From contig JAKAFP010000001.1 of the NCBI GenBank assembly GCA_021825925.1, positions 248,001 to 312,000 of the forward strand: a stretch of 64,000 nt of DNA, in the 5' to 3' direction. Position 1 is the first letter of the stretch, and each line of letters begins with the position of its first letter. This document shows positions 32,990 to 42,438 of this stretch, piece by piece. The DNA is from Chloroflexota bacterium. Lineage in GTDB: Bacteria; Chloroflexota; Anaerolineae; Anaerolineales; Anaerolineaceae. The notes under the pieces were generated by a model. It worked only from the letters and a program-made list of their open reading frames with translations, made no database searches and was not told where the DNA came from. Position numbers and translations under genes: made by a program.

Positions 32990-34375
32990 TTATTTTTTCT
33001 TGATGACCAATGGAACTGAAAAAAATACGGTCGTGCCTTTGCCCAGTTCGCTGGTTAAGGCCATTTCGCCGCCGTGCAATTCGATCAGTTGCTTGGAGAT
33101 GGAAAGCCCCAACCCGGTGCCGTAATCTTCGCGATCGTTGGATTTATCCACCTGAAAGAAGGCATCAAAGACCTTTTCAAGGTCCTCTTCAGGGATGCCC
33201 TTGCCCGTATCTTTGACATAGACGTAAGCCATCGAATCCACTACTGTGGAGGTGATCTTTACCCCGCCTTTGCTGGTGTATTTCAAGGCATTCGAAAGCA
33301 GGTTCAACATGACCTGTTTTAACCGGATGGCGTCGCCGTGCACGTTCTTGATCTGTGATGATAGCTCAGTCTCGAGATAAAGCCCCTTGGTTTTATAGGC
33401 GCTTTCGGTGATCAATACCACTTCATGGATCAGTGCGTTCAGGTTCGTGCTGGAGATCTCGACTTCATACTTCTTGTTTTCCAGCGAAGCCATATCGAGA
33501 ATGTCGTCAATCAACGCCTTCAGGTGCTGGCTGTTTTGATAGATGCATTCGATATCGCCACGCAGGTCGGGCGTCCAGTTCACTTCACCGTAGCTGCGGG
33601 GTGAGTTGACCATGGTCTCGCTGAATCCGATGATCAGGTTTAGCGGGGTGCGCAGTTCGTGGCTGACATTTTGCACAAAGTTCTGTTTCACCGTGCGTGC
33701 TTCTTCGGCTTCTTCACGCGCCTGGATCAATGAGATGTTGGTCGCAGAGAGGTATTTTTTGTAATCATTAAGATTGTTGACCAGCTTTTCGAGTTTGACC
33801 TCATTTTCACGGATGATCTGTTCGTTGAGCAGGGCAGTCTGATAGCGTTTGTGATACCAGGTCAGGTTGGAATGGATTTGACTCAGGATCAACTCAAGCA
33901 GGACCGAGATCGAGATCAAGAGGAAAATGGGAAAAGCAAGCTGACCAAAGAAATCCCATGAGTGAAAGTGAAGGTAAAAAAGGCTGATCGAGGCGATCAC
34001 CACCAGGCTGATGAAGATGATGGATTGCCGTGTTTCAAGCAGGATGATGGCAAAAAGGATGGGGATGATGAAACTGAAGAGATAATGCGGGTCAAAATAG
34101 ACCGTCAGCAGCACAAAAATGGCGCTGGCTTCTGCGATGCATAATGCCCAACTGGAAAGAACAGGTGCCCTGTCCTTAAAAAATAATGCGACCAAAAATC
34201 CGACGAGATTCAGGCCGCACACGATCCAGATGGAATGATCGAGCGAACTCAGGATGATGGCTTCGGTGTTGTAACTGGCATGCAAAGACCATATCCCGGC
34301 ATAGGCAAGCACAACCCCCACAACAAAGGTAAAGCCCAGGCAATACTTGAGTGATTCGCTGCGAAATGTGTTCAC
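32990..34375 (-). CDS. Membrane histidine kinase
   Basis: 461 residues with a GTG start. Six or so membrane segments fill residues 10-165, then a coiled coil (about 175-230). The HisKA domain has SHELRTPLNLIIGF with His239, and the HATPase has NLLSNALKYTS, DTGKGIPEED and GTGLGLSI. No extracytoplasmic sensor domain is present, so it senses through the membrane segments. No receiver gene adjoins it directly; the response regulator at 36601-37824 is the nearest candidate partner on this strand. Confidence 0.9.
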   Translation of the reverse strand: MNTFRSESLKYCLGFTFVVGVVLAYAGIWSLHASYNTEAIILSSLDHSIWIVCGLNLVGFLVALFFKDRAPVLSSWALCIAEASAIFVLLTVYFDPHYLFSFIIPILFAIILLETRQSIIFISLVVIASISLFYLHFHSWDFFGQLAFPIFLLISISVLLELILSQIHSNLTWYHKRYQTALLNEQIIRENEVKLEKLVNNLNDYKKYLSATNISLIQAREEAEEARTVKQNFVQNVSHELRTPLNLIIGFSETMVNSPRSYGEVNWTPDLRGDIECIYQNSQHLKALIDDILDMASLENKKYEVEISSTNLNALIHEVVLITESAYKTKGLYLETELSSQIKNVHGDAIRLKQVMLNLLSNALKYTSKGGVKITSTVVDSMAYVYVKDTGKGIPEEDLEKVFDAFFQVDKSNDREDYGTGLGLSISKQLIELHGGEMALTSELGKGTTVFFSVPLVIKKK

Positions 34376-34427
34376 CAGGTTTTTATTATAACTTTTTCAA
34401 CCCAATCGTTGTTAAAGACTTTTTTAA

Positions 34428-35183
34428 CTAAAGTAGAGTGTAGTCATTGGCACGATAAGCCGCGTACATTGCTGCGCCGATCACGCCAGCCTGGTTGCGA
34501 TAAAAAGCGGGTGCCAGTTTGGCATACTTGGTGGTCAAGAAGGGACGGTAATCTTCAAAATCGGAACTGATGCCGCCGCCCAAAAGAATATGGTCTGGAG
34601 ACAGGATGATCTCGATCTGATTAATGACCTCCTGCAGGCGTCCGGCCCAATCCTGCAGGGTCAGGTTGTCACGTCTTAGGACGGATGCAGCGGCGTAATG
34701 TTCAGCCCACATGCCTTTAACTTCGATCATGCCAAATTCGGTGTTAGGCAGCAGCTTGCCATCCAGGAAAAGGCCCGAGCCAATGCCGGTGCCGAGGGTG
34801 AGCACAATGGTGACGCCTTTGCGGTATTCCGCAGCGCCGGGGTTGTAGAGTTCCGCGAATCCGGCGGCATCCGCGTCGTTCAGTGCAAAATGCGGCACCT
34901 GTTTCTCACTCAGTATCGAATCCACTTTTTGCCAGATATCATCAAACATGATATCCAGGTTCATGATGCCGTGTTCCCACACCACGCTAGGGAAACCAAT
35001 GCCGATGCCCTTGTAGTTATTTGCCGAGGAAATCAACTCGACCAAAGCCTCAGTGTATTTTTCGGTGCGTTGGGTTTGCGGGATCAACTTCATGTCGAAA
35101 TCAATGGTCTTGATCTCTTTGCCAAATTCCACTTCACCAAATTTGATGGCGGTGCAGCCGATGTCAATGCCGAAGTAATTCAT
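34428..35183 (-). CDS. ppgK: ROK-family glucokinase, polyphosphate-glucokinase-like
   Basis: 251 residues, the length of PpgK enzymes. N-terminal phosphate loop DIGCTAIKFG, central catalytic-type LNDADAAGFAE with the conserved Asp, and LTLGTGIGSGLFLDGKLLPN. These features and the missing zinc motif separate it from NagC/Mlc-type ROK proteins. It should phosphorylate glucose (or a similar hexose) with polyphosphate and/or ATP. It begins 17 bp after the double-SIS gene, so both are likely cotranscribed, pointing to hexose or amino-sugar handling. Phosphate-donor specificity cannot be read from sequence. Confidence 0.75.
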   Translation of the reverse strand: MNYFGIDIGCTAIKFGEVEFGKEIKTIDFDMKLIPQTQRTEKYTEALVELISSANNYKGIGIGFPSVVWEHGIMNLDIMFDDIWQKVDSILSEKQVPHFALNDADAAGFAELYNPGAAEYRKGVTIVLTLGTGIGSGLFLDGKLLPNTEFGMIEVKGMWAEHYAAASVLRRDNLTLQDWAGRLQEVINQIEIILSPDHILLGGGISSDFEDYRPFLTTKYAKLAPAFYRNQAGVIGAAMYAAYRANDYTLL

Positions 35184-35200
35184 GATCTACCTTCAAAAGT

Positions 35201-36343
35201 TTAATGGGTGCCAGGCGGAAAGAAGAAGGCGTAAATATCACCCAATTCCGGATGGCGGTCTTCAAGGTTTACATCGGGATTCAACCCCTTGTGCAGCGCG
35301 AGGGAGTAGAACAAATATTGAGCAGCTACTGCTGCAGAGAACTGGCCGTACAACCAGGCGTTTTCAGTCTTGGGCAGACTCATTTTGTGAGCTTTTTCTG
35401 GCCAATTTGCTTCGGGGTGGTCGGTGATGACGATCAAATTGACATTGGAGAAAACGATGCCCTTCGAGATGCGCACGGCTTTTTCGAGGGTGCGTTCATC
35501 CGTTTGCAGCAGGATGACGGTCAGGTCGCTCTTGAAACAGGCACTGGGACCGTGGGTGAACTCTTCGAGGCCGAAACTGGTGGAGCTTTCGCCGAGCACT
35601 TCCATTACCTTAAGCCTGATCTCGTCCGCGTTGGCTTTTTGGGCGCCAAAACCGGTGATCATGTACCGGGTTTGAGAGACGGGAAGTTTTTCGGCGATGG
35701 CTTTGGCAGTTTGCTGCCAGATCGGGGCATAGGCGCGGATGGATTCAACTGATAGCGCCATCTGGGTGAGGAACGGTGTGCAGATGGATTCCTCCTGGGT
35801 CAACACGCCGGCCAACATGGCGAACAAAGCCGTGCTGAGATAAGTGCGGGTTTTTCCGAGCGGAATCTCATGCAGGAAGGGGTCAGTCAGCGCAAGTCTG
35901 GCGGATTTGGCCAGCCGCGATTCAGGGTTGGCAGAAATCCCCACTGTGAAGGCGCCGAGTTCCTCAGACTTCTCAAGTGAAAGGCAGGTGGTAATGGATT
36001 GACCTGATTCGCTGATGCCGATCACCATGGTTTTCTTATCTATGCCGGGAGGCGTATCCAGTTCGAAGTCGTAGGCATCCATGGCGATGACAGGGATTTT
36101 TAAGAGGGATTGCAGTACATAAGCTGCTGCCTGACAGGCATTGTATGAAGTTCCGCAGCCAATGGTAAACACTTTTGCGGGTTTGAAACCTGCGACTGAG
36201 TCTTTGATGGTTGTAATGAAATCAAGCGCCATGCAGGCAGTCAGACAGGCCGGGATGTCGCCAATCGCATCCGCCATGTAAAAGGGATGCTGCTTGCGCA
36301 AGACACCGGAGGGAAATTTTTTACTGAGTTTTTCGAGATCCAT
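35201..36343 (-). CDS. Double-SIS sugar isomerase/deaminase (GlmS C-terminal-like)
   Basis: 380 residues with two SIS domains and no glutaminase domain. SIS1: TIGCGTSYNACQAA and ISESGQSITT (about 58-130). SIS2 includes GLEEFTHGPSA, related to the GlmS substrate loop. Such proteins act on phosphorylated amino or fructosamine sugars (AgaS, FrlB, NagB-II types). Start ATG at 36343 with AAGGA six bases upstream; ATGs at 36349 and 36367 are less well placed. Paired with the PpgK-like kinase, a deaminase/isomerase for a hexosamine-6-phosphate is plausible, but not proved. Confidence 0.8.
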   Translation of the reverse strand: MDLEKLSKKFPSGVLRKQHPFYMADAIGDIPACLTACMALDFITTIKDSVAGFKPAKVFTIGCGTSYNACQAAAYVLQSLLKIPVIAMDAYDFELDTPPGIDKKTMVIGISESGQSITTCLSLEKSEELGAFTVGISANPESRLAKSARLALTDPFLHEIPLGKTRTYLSTALFAMLAGVLTQEESICTPFLTQMALSVESIRAYAPIWQQTAKAIAEKLPVSQTRYMITGFGAQKANADEIRLKVMEVLGESSTSFGLEEFTHGPSACFKSDLTVILLQTDERTLEKAVRISKGIVFSNVNLIVITDHPEANWPEKAHKMSLPKTENAWLYGQFSAAVAAQYLFYSLALHKGLNPDVNLEDRHPELGDIYAFFFPPGTH

Positions 36344-36496
36344 GATCATTCCTTCGTTTAGAGTCAAACACCACTATAAACGATTATCGAAAAGAACAAT
36401 TGCCTTTCGTCTGCCAAATCATTGCCAATGGATAAATCCCATACTTACTCAAAGAATTTCCACAAATCCTATTATTAAGGATTTTTCACTTGAAAA

Positions 36497-36568
36497 TCGG
36501 GGTTCACCCCGACACCCACAGTTAGCGTTAGAGAACTTCCCCCTCTCCATCCCCCGGATGGAGAGGGG
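36497..36568. repeat. Hairpin pair including a CCCCTCTCC palindrome
   Basis: TCGGGG-TTCA-CCCCGA (36497-36512) is followed by CCCCTCTCCATCC (36540-36552) pairing with GGATGGAGAGGGG (36556-36568). The second, with its flanking GGCAGGGGAGAGG, is of the same type as the element at 11337-11389. It occupies the gap between the SIS gene and the response-regulator gene. Confidence 0.55.
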
Positions 36569-36600
36569 CAGGGGAGAGGAATAAAGATTTGTGATGTTTG

Positions 36601-37824
36601 TTATTCAACTGTTTTAATGAGGTTGAGATCTTGAAGTGTCTTGATCAACTCCAGGCGGTTGATCGGTTTGCGGATGTAGGCGGCCGCTTTCACGGCTTGC
36701 GAAAGCTCCGGCTCGAAGAGCACCGAACAGATGATCACAGGAATTTCCATGGTTTGCGGGTTGGTTTTCAGATTCTTGATCATTTGCCAGCCGTCCATTT
36801 TGGGCATCAAAATATCCAGCAGGATGAAATCCGGTTTGACGAGTTGGATCAGGTTCAAGGCGTTGGTGTAGTTATCCGCGCCGAACACCTGGATGCCGTA
36901 GGAGCCCAGCATCCTTTCGATCAACCGCCGCACAGATTCCACGTCGTCAATCACCATACAGCTGATCTGTTTCTTGACCGGCAGGATCACCGAGATCTCG
37001 GTCAATCCATCTTTCTCGGTGAAATGATGTCGCAAACCCTGAATGGTGAAAAAGAGCTGCGCAATGCTCCAATGTTCAGAGGTGTGGTTGTTGGGGGTGT
37101 TAAAAATGAATGCCAGTTCATAGAAAAAATCGTTCAGTTTACGCGTTTTGATCTGGGCCTGCAGGTTGCTGTTGTTTTCACCCAACATCGAAAAGAGTTT
37201 ATAAAGACCCTGCTTGGTCAGCACCTGGTCCACCATCACATTGAGTGAGGTATCCACGTCTTTCATATCAATGCGCTCATGGAACTCGGTGTTCATCAGC
37301 GATTTACATAATTGCAGTGCCTGTTCAAGGATTTGCGACAGGTTGATCAGATCGTAGGAGATTTCCCAGTTTTTGAGCTCTTCCTTGATCAATTCCTGAT
37401 CGTAGGTTTCAGCTTCTTCACCGGGTTCGGCTTCACCCTGTTCAACTTCCTGCGATTGTGAAGTGTGATGGTCCCAAAGGATGGAGATCAGGGCATCCAG
37501 ACCTTTTTTTAGGTCGCGCTGAACCTGCCGCTGACTCAGGCCCAATTCTTCTTCGATGACATGCCATTCCTTAAGTTGAAAGTAGCGGAATGTGAGAATT
37601 TTGTAACAGCGCCATTCGGTGGCGTTTGAAGGGGTGCCTTCAGGTGGCTGAAGAAAGTTAATGCTTTTTTGGATGGTATCGCGCAGGGCGTGCATGCGGA
37701 CAGTGATGGGGGCGTCTTCACCGGTGAAAAAAAGGTTGAGCAAATTGTGATTTTCGAGATAGGCAGGGTCAGACAAGTGGTTGAGGATGTCTTTCACATC
37801 ATTTTGAAATTCTGTCCGGTCCAT
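36601..37824 (-). CDS. Response regulator with C-terminal receiver and unusual N-terminal half
   Basis: 407 residues. The receiver is at the C terminus (about 288-405: VIDDVES, phosphoacceptor Asp337 in LLDILMPKMDGW, and the Lys in RKPINR). The N-terminal part has a sigma/LuxR-like helix-turn-helix region (about 75-120: EEELGLSQRQVQRDLKKGLDAL), then a glutamate-rich linker and a helical region I do not recognise. The order DNA-binding first, receiver last is the reverse of most regulators. ATG at 37824 with GGAAGG five bases upstream; GTG at 37830 is the alternative. Its partner kinase may be the one at 32990-34375. Confidence 0.75.
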   Translation of the reverse strand: MDRTEFQNDVKDILNHLSDPAYLENHNLLNLFFTGEDAPITVRMHALRDTIQKSINFLQPPEGTPSNATEWRCYKILTFRYFQLKEWHVIEEELGLSQRQVQRDLKKGLDALISILWDHHTSQSQEVEQGEAEPGEEAETYDQELIKEELKNWEISYDLINLSQILEQALQLCKSLMNTEFHERIDMKDVDTSLNVMVDQVLTKQGLYKLFSMLGENNSNLQAQIKTRKLNDFFYELAFIFNTPNNHTSEHWSIAQLFFTIQGLRHHFTEKDGLTEISVILPVKKQISCMVIDDVESVRRLIERMLGSYGIQVFGADNYTNALNLIQLVKPDFILLDILMPKMDGWQMIKNLKTNPQTMEIPVIICSVLFEPELSQAVKAAAYIRKPINRLELIKTLQDLNLIKTVE

Positions 37825-38113
37825 ACACACCTTCCGATAAAGGATTGTTTCTAAATAGTATCAAGCTCAAATATATCATTTTATTGCGAACGTGTTACAG
37901 GGCTGTTTGAACATTTGTGATGAGAAGGGCATAAAAAGGCATTTCCTTGGCAATAACTTGGCGCAAGAACGTATCCAATTTGTAATACTCTTTAGTTGCG
38001 AAATTTCTTCACCCTAAAAACTGTGAACCATGGATTCAATTAACTTTTTATAATTGGAGGTGTGGATAAGGCGATTAAGATTAGGCTACTTACATTTCCG
38101 GCAATTCATTCTT
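37825..38113. other. Divergent intergenic region before the ABC importer
   Basis: AT-rich. A TATAAT at 38049-38054 can serve the importer operon but its -35 is poor. Nothing else gene-like is visible. Confidence 0.4.
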
Positions 38114-38127
38114 TGCAAGCGATTAAT
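38114..38127 (+). promoter_or_regulatory. Possible LacI-type operator ahead of the ABC importer
   Basis: TGCAAGCGATTAAT fits the LacI-family pattern TGnAAnCGnTTnCA except for the last two bases. It lies directly before the ribosome binding site (GAGGAG) of the binding-protein gene, about 55 bases downstream of the likely transcription start. It differs from the operator at 606-621. Confidence 0.35.
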
Positions 38128-38139
38128 TGAGGAGAAAAA

Positions 38140-39474
38140 ATGAAGAAAAGTATTCAAGTATTACTCAGCATCATTATTTTGGGTGCGCTTATGCTCTCAG
38201 CCTGCGCTCCAAAAGCACTGCCCACAGAAGCAGTTGCCACCGAAGCTGCCGCCACCGAAGCTGTTGCCACTGAAGCAGCCGCCGATGCACAGCCTGTCAC
38301 TCTTGAGTTCTGGACGTTCTCTGATTACGCCTCCGATGCTGGCGGCGATTTGATGAAAACCTTCATTTCCGAATTCGAAGCAGCCCATCCCGGTGTGACC
38401 ATCAACCTAACCGGTAAGGGCGGTGATGAATTGAACACTGGCATCGTGACCAGCGCTGCAAGCGGCACCATCCCCGATATCTACATGGGTACAACCAGCC
38501 AGGGCGCCCTTTTCACCGGTATCAATGCAATGGCTAATGTCTATGATCGCTGGATGGCCATGCCGGAAGATTTCCGCTCCCAGTTCAATCCCGACATGAT
38601 CAAGGAAGTAACTCCTGCTGAAGGAACCATGTACGCCATGCCCTTCACTGGATATGCAACCTTCCTCTATCGCAACCTGACCGTTTTGAAAGCCGCTGGA
38701 ATTGATCCCGCCACCCCCGTCAACACCTGGGATGAATGGTTGGCTCAAATGAAAACCCTCAAAGAAGCCGGTTATCTTGGCATGGGCTCCTTCTATAATG
38801 ACTGGTGGGATTTCACCAACATTTATAGTGGTGCTGCCACCGCTGATGAATGGGGCATTGATTTCGCCAACAAGACCACCAAGATCAATCCTGAAAAATA
38901 CATCCAAACTGTCAAATTCCTCGAAGCTGCCAAAGCCTACGGAACCGAAAATGGCGACCAGGATCAGGCCACCACTGACCTCTTCTTGAGCGACAAACTG
39001 GCCTTCATCGTCACCGGTCCCTGGATGGATCCCACCTTCAAAGCTGCCAAAGAAAACGGTTTGGATTATGACTATGTCTTGATCCCCGGCGCCACTGCCG
39101 ACAACAAGGGTGGTGTTCGTGGAACAGAATTCGTCACCATCTCCCCAACCTCCAAAAACGCTGACCTGGCTTGGGAATTTGTGACCTATATTTGCGACGA
39201 ACCCCAACTGCTGCGCTGGTCACAGGCTCTTGGCCGCTTCAACGGAAATGACAAAGCCATGGCTCAGGTTGATGATCCCTTACTCAAGATCACCATCGAA
39301 GCCGCCAAGTCATCCCTGTTCGAACGTCCTCCTCATTTCACCACCGCCTATCCCGGCAATTACTATCAGGTTCTGCAAGACAACCTGGCCCAGATCACCT
39401 CTGGTGTTTTCACCCCCGAAGATGGCGCTGCTGATCTGATCACTCAACTGAACGCCACCATCGCCGGAAACTAA
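38140..39474 (+). CDS. ABC sugar-binding lipoprotein
   Basis: 444 residues. Lipoprotein signal with lipobox LSAC (Cys22), so the mature protein is anchored outside the membrane. A linker of four tandem five-residue units (TEAVA/TEAAA, residues 28-47) follows. The rest is a family 1 (CUT1) solute-binding protein similar to maltose/oligosaccharide binders (VTLEFWTFSDY, IYMGTTSQGA, PWMDPTFKAA). It delivers a sugar to the two permeases downstream. Strong GAGGAG site. First gene of a five-gene operon that ends at 43599. Confidence 0.92.
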   Translation: MKKSIQVLLSIIILGALMLSACAPKALPTEAVATEAAATEAVATEAAADAQPVTLEFWTFSDYASDAGGDLMKTFISEFEAAHPGVTINLTGKGGDELNTGIVTSAASGTIPDIYMGTTSQGALFTGINAMANVYDRWMAMPEDFRSQFNPDMIKEVTPAEGTMYAMPFTGYATFLYRNLTVLKAAGIDPATPVNTWDEWLAQMKTLKEAGYLGMGSFYNDWWDFTNIYSGAATADEWGIDFANKTTKINPEKYIQTVKFLEAAKAYGTENGDQDQATTDLFLSDKLAFIVTGPWMDPTFKAAKENGLDYDYVLIPGATADNKGGVRGTEFVTISPTSKNADLAWEFVTYICDEPQLLRWSQALGRFNGNDKAMAQVDDPLLKITIEAAKSSLFERPPHFTTAYPGNYYQVLQDNLAQITSGVFTPEDGAADLITQLNATIAGN

Positions 39475-39562
39475 CAAACTTCTTAGCTTCTTTTCTCTGT
39501 TCGATGAGGTGCGGACCAATCCTCCGCACCTCAAAACAAAACTAGTTAGGAGAATCAAAATA

Positions 39563-40447
39563 ATGAAATACTGGTTCAGGAAGACACTCAAGCATTATTT
39601 AATGCTTCTCCCATTCTTCTTTTTCTTTACGCTGTTCTTTTTGTATCCGATCATCAAAGGGCTGAATATCAGCTTTTTCAAATGGGATAGTGTCAATCCT
39701 GCGGTATACGTTCAATTTCAGAACTATATCAATCTGTTCAAATCGCGTGATTTCATCATTTCTTTTACCAACATTCTTAAGTACGTTTCAATCACCGTTC
39801 CCTTAGGGATCACCGTGGCCTTTTCATTGGCATTGTTCGTCAACAGCCTGAAAGGCCCTTTATCCAATTTTTTCCGCAGTGCATATTTTGTTCCCACCAT
39901 GATGCCCCTGTTTTTGGCAGCCTCCGTCTGGCGGTGGATGTACGCACCTGAAGTGGGCATCATCAATACCGCACTCCAGGCATTGGGTCTGGAATCAGTG
40001 AACTTCCTTAAAAATCCATCTTATATGATATTTGCTCTCATTGTGGTGGATGTCTGGCGGTCCGCAGGTTGGAATATGGTCATCCTGTTGGCTGGTTTGA
40101 AAAACATTCCGAATGATTATTACGACGCTGCTAAGGTCGATGGTGCAAACAAGTGGCAAGAAATGATCTATATCACCATTCCGCTGCTTGAACCGGTTCT
40201 GTTCTTTGTCATTGCCCAGGGTTTCATTTTTGCACTTCAGGTTTTCGACGCCCCCTGGCTGCTGACACTATCAACAACGCAAGGTTACGGCGGTCGCTTG
40301 AAGGCGCTGCTCTTCCCTGTGATGGATATGTTTGGGCGTGCTTTCGGTGTCTATAAATTTGGTGAGGCCTCGGCTTATGGTTTCATGCTGACCATACTCA
40401 TCATCATTATTACCGCCATCTTGTTTATCGTACGCCGTAAAGACTAG
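39563..40447 (+). CDS. ABC sugar permease, MalF/UgpA type
   Basis: 294 residues with six membrane segments. The cytoplasmic EAA loop reads YDAAKVDGANKWQEMIYITIPLL (about 190-212), which contacts the ATPase. Start ATG at 39563 behind TTAGGAG; earlier in-frame codons from 39509 lie in the gap without a site. Works with the binding protein and second permease. No ATPase gene is in this operon, so a shared MsmK/UgpC-type ATPase elsewhere is needed. Confidence 0.92.
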   Translation: MKYWFRKTLKHYLMLLPFFFFFTLFFLYPIIKGLNISFFKWDSVNPAVYVQFQNYINLFKSRDFIISFTNILKYVSITVPLGITVAFSLALFVNSLKGPLSNFFRSAYFVPTMMPLFLAASVWRWMYAPEVGIINTALQALGLESVNFLKNPSYMIFALIVVDVWRSAGWNMVILLAGLKNIPNDYYDAAKVDGANKWQEMIYITIPLLEPVLFFVIAQGFIFALQVFDAPWLLTLSTTQGYGGRLKALLFPVMDMFGRAFGVYKFGEASAYGFMLTILIIIITAILFIVRRKD

Positions 40448-40455
40448 AGGATTTC

Positions 40456-41313
40456 ATGACGACCTTTTTCAAGTTTATAAAAAAGCATTTCAGTATTGGC
40501 GGTATTTTCAAGTGGACACTGGCGATCATCTTCTTGATCATGGCGCTGTTCCCCATCTGGTGGATGTTCAACATCGTATTCAGTGAGCCGGGAATTCCCA
40601 TTGCCATCAATCCGCGCCTGTATCCGACCTCCTTTTCGGCTGGCATCCAAAATATCAAGGATGTGCTTTCAGAGGCCAATGTATTGGCAGCCTATGGACA
40701 TTCGCTCACCTATTCGTTCCTGACTGTTATTGGATCGCTCTTGTTGTCATCCATGGCAGCATTTGAATTTGCCTTGTTCGAGTTTCCCGGCAAGAAAATC
40801 CTGTTTGGCATTGTGTTGGTGGCATTGATGATTCCCACGGCAGTCACGCTTGTGCCAACCTATTTGCTGGTAGCCAAATTGGGCTGGGTAAATAAGATGC
40901 AAGGTCTGGTCGTACCAGGGCTGGCTTCCGCATTCGGGCTTTTCATGTTGACCCAGTTTTTCAAAGACATTCCCCGTGAGATCATGGATGCAGCCCAAAT
41001 TGATGGTGATACTCATTTTGGAGTTTACTGGCATGTCGTGATGCCGTTATCAAGGAACGCCTTGGTGACCATGGCCATTTTGACTTTCATGACCACTTGG
41101 GGCAATTATGTCTGGCCGATGGTCATTGCCAAGAACAATGACATCATCACTGTCAGCCAGATGATCAACTGGTATAACGATCCGAACTCGTTCATGACCG
41201 TCAATTTGATGATGACAGCCTTCCTGTTGGCAGCGATTTTGCCGATCATTGTCTACATCATTTTCCAGCGCCAGATCATCCAGGGCATATCCATTACCGG
41301 CCTCAAAGGCTAG
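40456..41313 (+). CDS. ABC sugar permease, MalG/UgpE type
   Basis: 285 residues, six membrane segments, EAA loop IMDAAQIDGDTHFGVYWHVV (about 177-196). It starts 8 bp after the first permease. Together they make the CUT1 import channel. Confidence 0.92.
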   Translation: MTTFFKFIKKHFSIGGIFKWTLAIIFLIMALFPIWWMFNIVFSEPGIPIAINPRLYPTSFSAGIQNIKDVLSEANVLAAYGHSLTYSFLTVIGSLLLSSMAAFEFALFEFPGKKILFGIVLVALMIPTAVTLVPTYLLVAKLGWVNKMQGLVVPGLASAFGLFMLTQFFKDIPREIMDAAQIDGDTHFGVYWHVVMPLSRNALVTMAILTFMTTWGNYVWPMVIAKNNDIITVSQMINWYNDPNSFMTVNLMMTAFLLAAILPIIVYIIFQRQIIQGISITGLKG

Positions 41314-41353
41314 TTTATCAAACAGAATTCCCGCTCATAAGGAGAGAATTTCG

Positions 41354-42316
41354 ATGTTCAAGATCAAGCAAAGTTTGGATGCAGTCAATTACGGAGCTTA
41401 TTTCTATAAGGGAAGCCCTTTAACCATGGAAGCAGTGGTGGATCGTGCTGCCAAGTTTGGTTACGATGCCGTTGATCTATGGCCGCACCGTCCGATGACT
41501 TTTCCTCCCGACCTGAACGCAGCTGCACGCAAAAAGTTGCTCGGTTATGCCAACGACAAGGGTATCAAGTTTGCCGCCGTGGATGCCTGCACCAATTTTA
41601 TGCGCAGCGACCATGCCCTGGTGCCGCATACCGAAAAAGAACTGCTCTATGTTCGTTCCTGCTGCGAACTCGCCCGCGATCTGGAGTGCCCCACCGTCCG
41701 AATTTTGCCCGCCTTCATTGGCTACTTCTGGCACCAATATTGGGACCAGGGTTACTGTCAGACCGCCATGCACTCACGCACCTATGAAGTCTCCACCCAG
41801 GATGATTACCTGCTGGAATGGGAATCTGTCCGCTCTGGCATCATTGAATCCGGGCATATCGCCAAAGAGTTTGGCGTCGAGTTGGCCGTCCAGGGGCATC
41901 CTCCTGTGGTCAACGAAGTCCAAGACCTGATTGATCTGGTGGATGAAGTCAACCTGCCCAATGTGAAGATCGGTCTCGATTTGCCTCTCTTTGATCATCA
42001 GGAATCTGATTATGTCTATGAAACAGTCAAAAAGATCGGTAAGAAGATGATCCACTCGCACACGCTGGGCTCAAAGACTCGCATCGGACCAGGCGGTTTT
42101 GCCTATGCCAGCATGGAAGTTGTGCCCGGTGAAGGTGTTGAAAACTGGCTGCCCTTCTTCAAGGCTTGCAAGGAAGTTGGTTATGAAGGCTATTTCGCAT
42201 ATGAACAGTGTGCGCCGTTCTTGATGCCGGGGCACGTCAAACCCACCATCGAAGAAATTGACCGCCGCCAGCAGGTTGGGTTTGATTTCATCAAATCCTT
42301 TGAAGCCCAGATCTAA
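41354..42316 (+). CDS. Sugar-phosphate isomerase/epimerase-like TIM barrel
   Basis: 320 residues, xylose-isomerase-like barrel. Candidate metal and substrate residues fall in VQGHPP, IGLDLPLF, IHSHTLG and YFAYEQC; the second replaces the common Asp-Pro-Ala-Asn motif, so this is a distinct subgroup from the module A and B isomerases. ATG at 41354 behind AAGGAGAG, downstream of the importer, so it probably acts on the imported sugar or its oxidised form. Reaction unknown. Confidence 0.75.
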   Translation: MFKIKQSLDAVNYGAYFYKGSPLTMEAVVDRAAKFGYDAVDLWPHRPMTFPPDLNAAARKKLLGYANDKGIKFAAVDACTNFMRSDHALVPHTEKELLYVRSCCELARDLECPTVRILPAFIGYFWHQYWDQGYCQTAMHSRTYEVSTQDDYLLEWESVRSGIIESGHIAKEFGVELAVQGHPPVVNEVQDLIDLVDEVNLPNVKIGLDLPLFDHQESDYVYETVKKIGKKMIHSHTLGSKTRIGPGGFAYASMEVVPGEGVENWLPFFKACKEVGYEGYFAYEQCAPFLMPGHVKPTIEEIDRRQQVGFDFIKSFEAQI

Positions 42317-42412
42317 GAGTGAATTGAACTGAACCTTCCCAATCCATTTGAGGTGTAAAGATTGCCTTGAATGGATTGGTTTATAAAACCGTATTATGAT
42401 GAAGCAACAATT

Positions 42413-42426
42413 ACTAATTGGTTAGT
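42413..42426. promoter_or_regulatory. Short palindrome before the Gfo/Idh gene
   Basis: ACTAA-TTGG-TTAGT just upstream of the GGAGGG ribosome binding site. A possible operator or small internal control element; evidence is only symmetry. Confidence 0.3.
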
Positions 42427-42438
42427 CCTGGAGGGATA

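Noticed and set aside
38221-38285. CRISPR-like or minisatellite non-coding repeat
   Set aside because: The 15-bp repeats are in frame and encode the Ala/Thr/Glu linker of the lipoprotein.
38407-39207. 266-codon glycine-rich frame antisense to the sugar-binding lipoprotein
   Set aside because: Glycine-rich composition follows from Thr/Ala/Pro codons on the true strand; no motif.
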